Below are positions 62,075 through 64,000 of a DNA stretch of 64,000 nucleotides, piece by piece. The stretch is taken from positions 930,001-994,000 of the forward strand of contig OZ220466.1 of the NCBI GenBank assembly GCA_965116055.1, written 5' to 3'. The notes under the pieces are model-generated. The model was not told the origin of the DNA, ran no database searches, and saw nothing but the letters and a program-made list of their open reading frames with translations. The stretch is from Bin55 sp965116055. GTDB taxonomy: Bacteria > Pseudomonadota > Gammaproteobacteria > Pseudomonadales > Azotimanducaceae. The translations under genes and the position numbers were made by a program. The first letter of the stretch is position 1. The number at the start of each line of letters is the position of its first letter.

Positions 62075-63157
62075 ATGAAAGCAGCCGTATTTCGCGAAAT
62101 TAATCGGCCAATGCAAATAGAAGAAGTGACCATTAGCGAACCTGGTCCGCGTGAAGTGGTCGTAAAGACCAAAGCTGCTGGCGTTTGTCACTCAGACTTG
62201 CACTTCTATAACGGTACCTATTCCGGGGCGACACCGGTGGTATTAGGGCATGAGTCTGCGGGTATCGTCGAAGAAGTCGGTCGTGACGTAGCATACGTCA
62301 AACCAGGTGATCATGTGATAACGTGCTTATCTGTGTTCTGCGGTCATTGCGAACATTGTCTGACAGGCCACTTGTCCTTGTGCAGTTCGTCAGAAACCCG
62401 GCGCAACCAGGCGGATGCACCGCGGTTGAGTCAGCAAGGAGGAGCGATACACCAATTTGCTAGCTTGAGTTCGTTTGCTGAAAAGATGCTAGTGCACGAA
62501 CATGCGGTGGTAAAGATTCGTGACGATATGCCAATGGATCGTGCGGCGTTAATAGGGTGCGGAGTGACTACTGGCGTCGGCGCCGTGATTCATACCGCTG
62601 CGGTTGAACCAGGCTCGACGGTCGCTGTAATCGGATGCGGAGGCGTCGGTTTGTCGTGTATTAATGGCGCGGCACTGGCAGGCGCTGCAAAAGTGATCGC
62701 GGTGGATCAGGTCGCTTCGAAGCTCGAACTCGCGAGGAAATTCGGCGCAACAGAAACAGTAGATGCTTCCGAACGCGATCCTGTGAGTCAAGTACGTGAA
62801 ATGTCAGATGGTGGGGTTCACTACGCATTCGAAGCGATCGGATTAAAAGTTACGGCTGAGCAGGCATTTCAGATGTTGCGTCGGGGTGGCACGGCGACGG
62901 TGATTGGCATGATTCCGCCAGGTGAAATGGTGACATTGCACGGTCCCGAATTTCTACAAGAGAAAACGATTCAGGGGTCAATGATGGGATCTAACCGTTT
63001 TCGGTTAGATATGCCCCGATTCGTGGACTTCTACCTGCAGGGTAAACTGCATCTTGACGATATGATTTCGAGCCGAATCAGCCTTGACGACATTAACGAT
63101 GCTATGGCGCAGCTAGAAACAGGCGAAATTGCTCGTAATGTGATCGTATTCGACTAG
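62075..63157 (+). CDS. Zinc-dependent alcohol dehydrogenase (MDR family)
   Basis: Medium-chain dehydrogenase (360 aa) with catalytic zinc ligands in AGVCHSDLHF and GHESAGIV, and structural zinc cysteines in VFCGHCEHCLTGHLSLC. The NAD-binding motif is VIGCGGVGLSCINGAALAGA, with an aspartate (AVDQ) after the next strand for NAD preference. ADRRVA-like ASLSSFAEKMLVHEHAVVKI is family-typical. It resembles class III/NDMA-dependent or geraniol-type dehydrogenases, and the substrate could be an allylic or aromatic alcohol. The next gene starts ten bases later, so the two may be co-transcribed. Confidence 0.93.
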   Translation: MKAAVFREINRPMQIEEVTISEPGPREVVVKTKAAGVCHSDLHFYNGTYSGATPVVLGHESAGIVEEVGRDVAYVKPGDHVITCLSVFCGHCEHCLTGHLSLCSSSETRRNQADAPRLSQQGGAIHQFASLSSFAEKMLVHEHAVVKIRDDMPMDRAALIGCGVTTGVGAVIHTAAVEPGSTVAVIGCGGVGLSCINGAALAGAAKVIAVDQVASKLELARKFGATETVDASERDPVSQVREMSDGGVHYAFEAIGLKVTAEQAFQMLRRGGTATVIGMIPPGEMVTLHGPEFLQEKTIQGSMMGSNRFRLDMPRFVDFYLQGKLHLDDMISSRISLDDINDAMAQLETGEIARNVIVFD

Positions 63158-63167
63158 GAATCAATTG

Positions 63168-64000
63168 ATGCGTTGGATTTCGTTCCGCCACGAGAGCAAT
63201 GAAACGTTCGGTTATGTGACTGCTGACGAGAAGATCGTAGATGTTGGCGCGCATAGTCCGTATGCAACGTTAAAGGACGCGATCGCAGCTGGCGCGCTAG
63301 CCGATCTTGCGAGTGATTCCGACAGCGATAAAACGTTGGATCTCAATAGCATTGAATACCTGCCCACGATTACGAACCCTGACAAGATTCTGTGCGTTGG
63401 GCTAAATTACCGCGATCACCAAGCCGAAACTGGTCGAGGAGGCGAAGACAACCCGACGATTTTTGTGCGCTTTGCTGCAGCGCAAATCGGGCACCTCGGC
63501 AATATGGTTCGTCCTTTGGAATCTCAGGCGTTAGATTTCGAAGGGGAAATCGCCATGGTCATCAGTCGGCGAGCACGGCGTGTTAAAGCAACCAGGTGGT
63601 TGGATTACGTCGCCGGATTCAGCTGTTACAACGACGGTAGTGTAAGAGACTACCAACGTCATACGAGTCAATTCACACCGGGTAAAAACTTCACAGGTAC
63701 CGGTGGATTCGGCCCTTGGTTGATGACTCCGGATGAAGTTGGCGATCCAGATGAAATGGAAATTACGACGCGTTTAAATGGCAACGTGATGCAAAACGCG
63801 AAGGCCAAACAATTGGTTTTCGGTTTCGGTGATCTAATCGCTTACTGTTCGACCTTCACCGATCTCATGCCGGGCGATGTCATCGTAACCGGTACGCCGG
63901 GAGGCGTCGGAGCGGCTCGTAATCCGCCGCTCTTCATGGACGAAGGCGATGTGATTGAGGTTGAAGTGACGCCCATCGGCTTGCTTCGTAACCATGTCGT
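63168..64000 (+). CDS. Fumarylacetoacetate hydrolase-family protein, 3'-truncated
   Basis: The frame opens at the ATG at 63168 and is still open at the window end (277 codons). Family signatures are ILCVGLNYRDHQAETG, the metal-binding LDFEGEIAMVI (Asp, Glu, Glu) and GFSCYNDGSVRDYQRHTSQF. Further ones are GKNFTGTGGFGPWLMTP and DLMPGDVIVTGTPGGVGAARNPPLFMDEGDVIEV. Members hydrolyse C-C bonds of ring-cleavage products or decarboxylate/isomerise 2-oxo acids. The upstream alcohol dehydrogenase gene suggests an aromatic or cyclic substrate, though this is inference. Only a few residues are missing from the usual 280-290. Confidence 0.92.
   Translation, partial: MRWISFRHESNETFGYVTADEKIVDVGAHSPYATLKDAIAAGALADLASDSDSDKTLDLNSIEYLPTITNPDKILCVGLNYRDHQAETGRGGEDNPTIFVRFAAAQIGHLGNMVRPLESQALDFEGEIAMVISRRARRVKATRWLDYVAGFSCYNDGSVRDYQRHTSQFTPGKNFTGTGGFGPWLMTPDEVGDPDEMEITTRLNGNVMQNAKAKQLVFGFGDLIAYCSTFTDLMPGDVIVTGTPGGVGAARNPPLFMDEGDVIEVEVTPIGLLRNHV

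Overview
The window looks like chromosomal DNA of a proteobacterium, most likely an uncultured, possibly marine, gammaproteobacterium. This rests on the housekeeping genes (priA, gltBD, a soluble NAD malate dehydrogenase, a RibBX-type ribB followed by pdxA, the bfr/bfd iron pair) and on the dense set of coenzyme A, dioxygenase and short-chain dehydrogenase genes. Base composition is intermediate over most of the window. One stretch, about 16.62-20.16 kb, is visibly richer in G+C. There is no rRNA gene, CRISPR array, transposase, integrase or prophage. One tRNA gene (Arg, anticodon TCG) lies at 54016-54092 on the minus strand.

Layout. 1-7.5 kb: the C-terminal part of priA faces the gltB-gltD operon. 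7.8-11.3 kb: NUDIX hydrolase, malate dehydrogenase, and a small CGGAPM-motif protein followed by an AMP-forming acyl-CoA ligase. 11.3-16.3 kb: a gap with a cluster of short GC-rich hairpins, then an RND efflux operon read leftward. 16.6-20.2 kb: a GC-rich cassette with a GPP34-domain/cytochrome P450 fusion and a small-molecule kinase. Beside it, on the other strand, lies a decayed relative of that kinase (about 20.23-21.07 kb). 21.2-23.9 kb: a 14-helix MFS exporter and an outer-membrane barrel protein. 24-28.3 kb: a leftward catabolic operon (D-threonine-aldolase-like enzyme, frameshifted ion channel, enolase-superfamily dehydratase, acyl-CoA ligase) with a TauD-type dioxygenase and an SDR nearby. 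30.5-35.3 kb: a three-gene ABC module of the GldA/GldFG/DUF4340 type. 35.3-39.8 kb: peroxiredoxin, aquaporin, FG-GAP/ASPIC lipoprotein, a Sel1-like protein and a HIT protein.

40.5-43.9 kb holds the most promising undescribed system. Five closely packed genes encode a ferritin-like diiron protein with a full set of candidate iron ligands, a paralogue that has lost them, two small paralogous proteins resembling SCP2 domains, and an FmdB-type zinc ribbon. The catalytic/non-catalytic pairing recalls the alpha/beta subunits of multicomponent diiron monooxygenases, but the protein family is a different one.

44-54 kb: sodium-solute symporter, epoxide-hydrolase-like enzyme, CaiB/BaiF CoA-transferase, small conserved proteins, a MerR-HTH/TPR protein, divergent bfd and bfr around a probable Fur box, an ankyrin-repeat protein and an amidohydrolase. 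54-64 kb: a translationally coupled PhyH dioxygenase/SDR pair, a second CaiB/BaiF CoA-transferase, a GH51 arabinofuranosidase broken by one in-frame TGA, a DUF1993 protein, ribB-pdxA, a zinc alcohol dehydrogenase, and a fumarylacetoacetase-family gene cut by the window end.

Together the genes suggest a generalist heterotroph with many CoA-, 2-oxoglutarate- and diiron-dependent steps for uncommon carbon sources. At least three accessory genes are visibly decaying: the kinase pseudogene, the ion channel and GH51. All functions are inferred by reading motifs and family resemblance; no database search was run.
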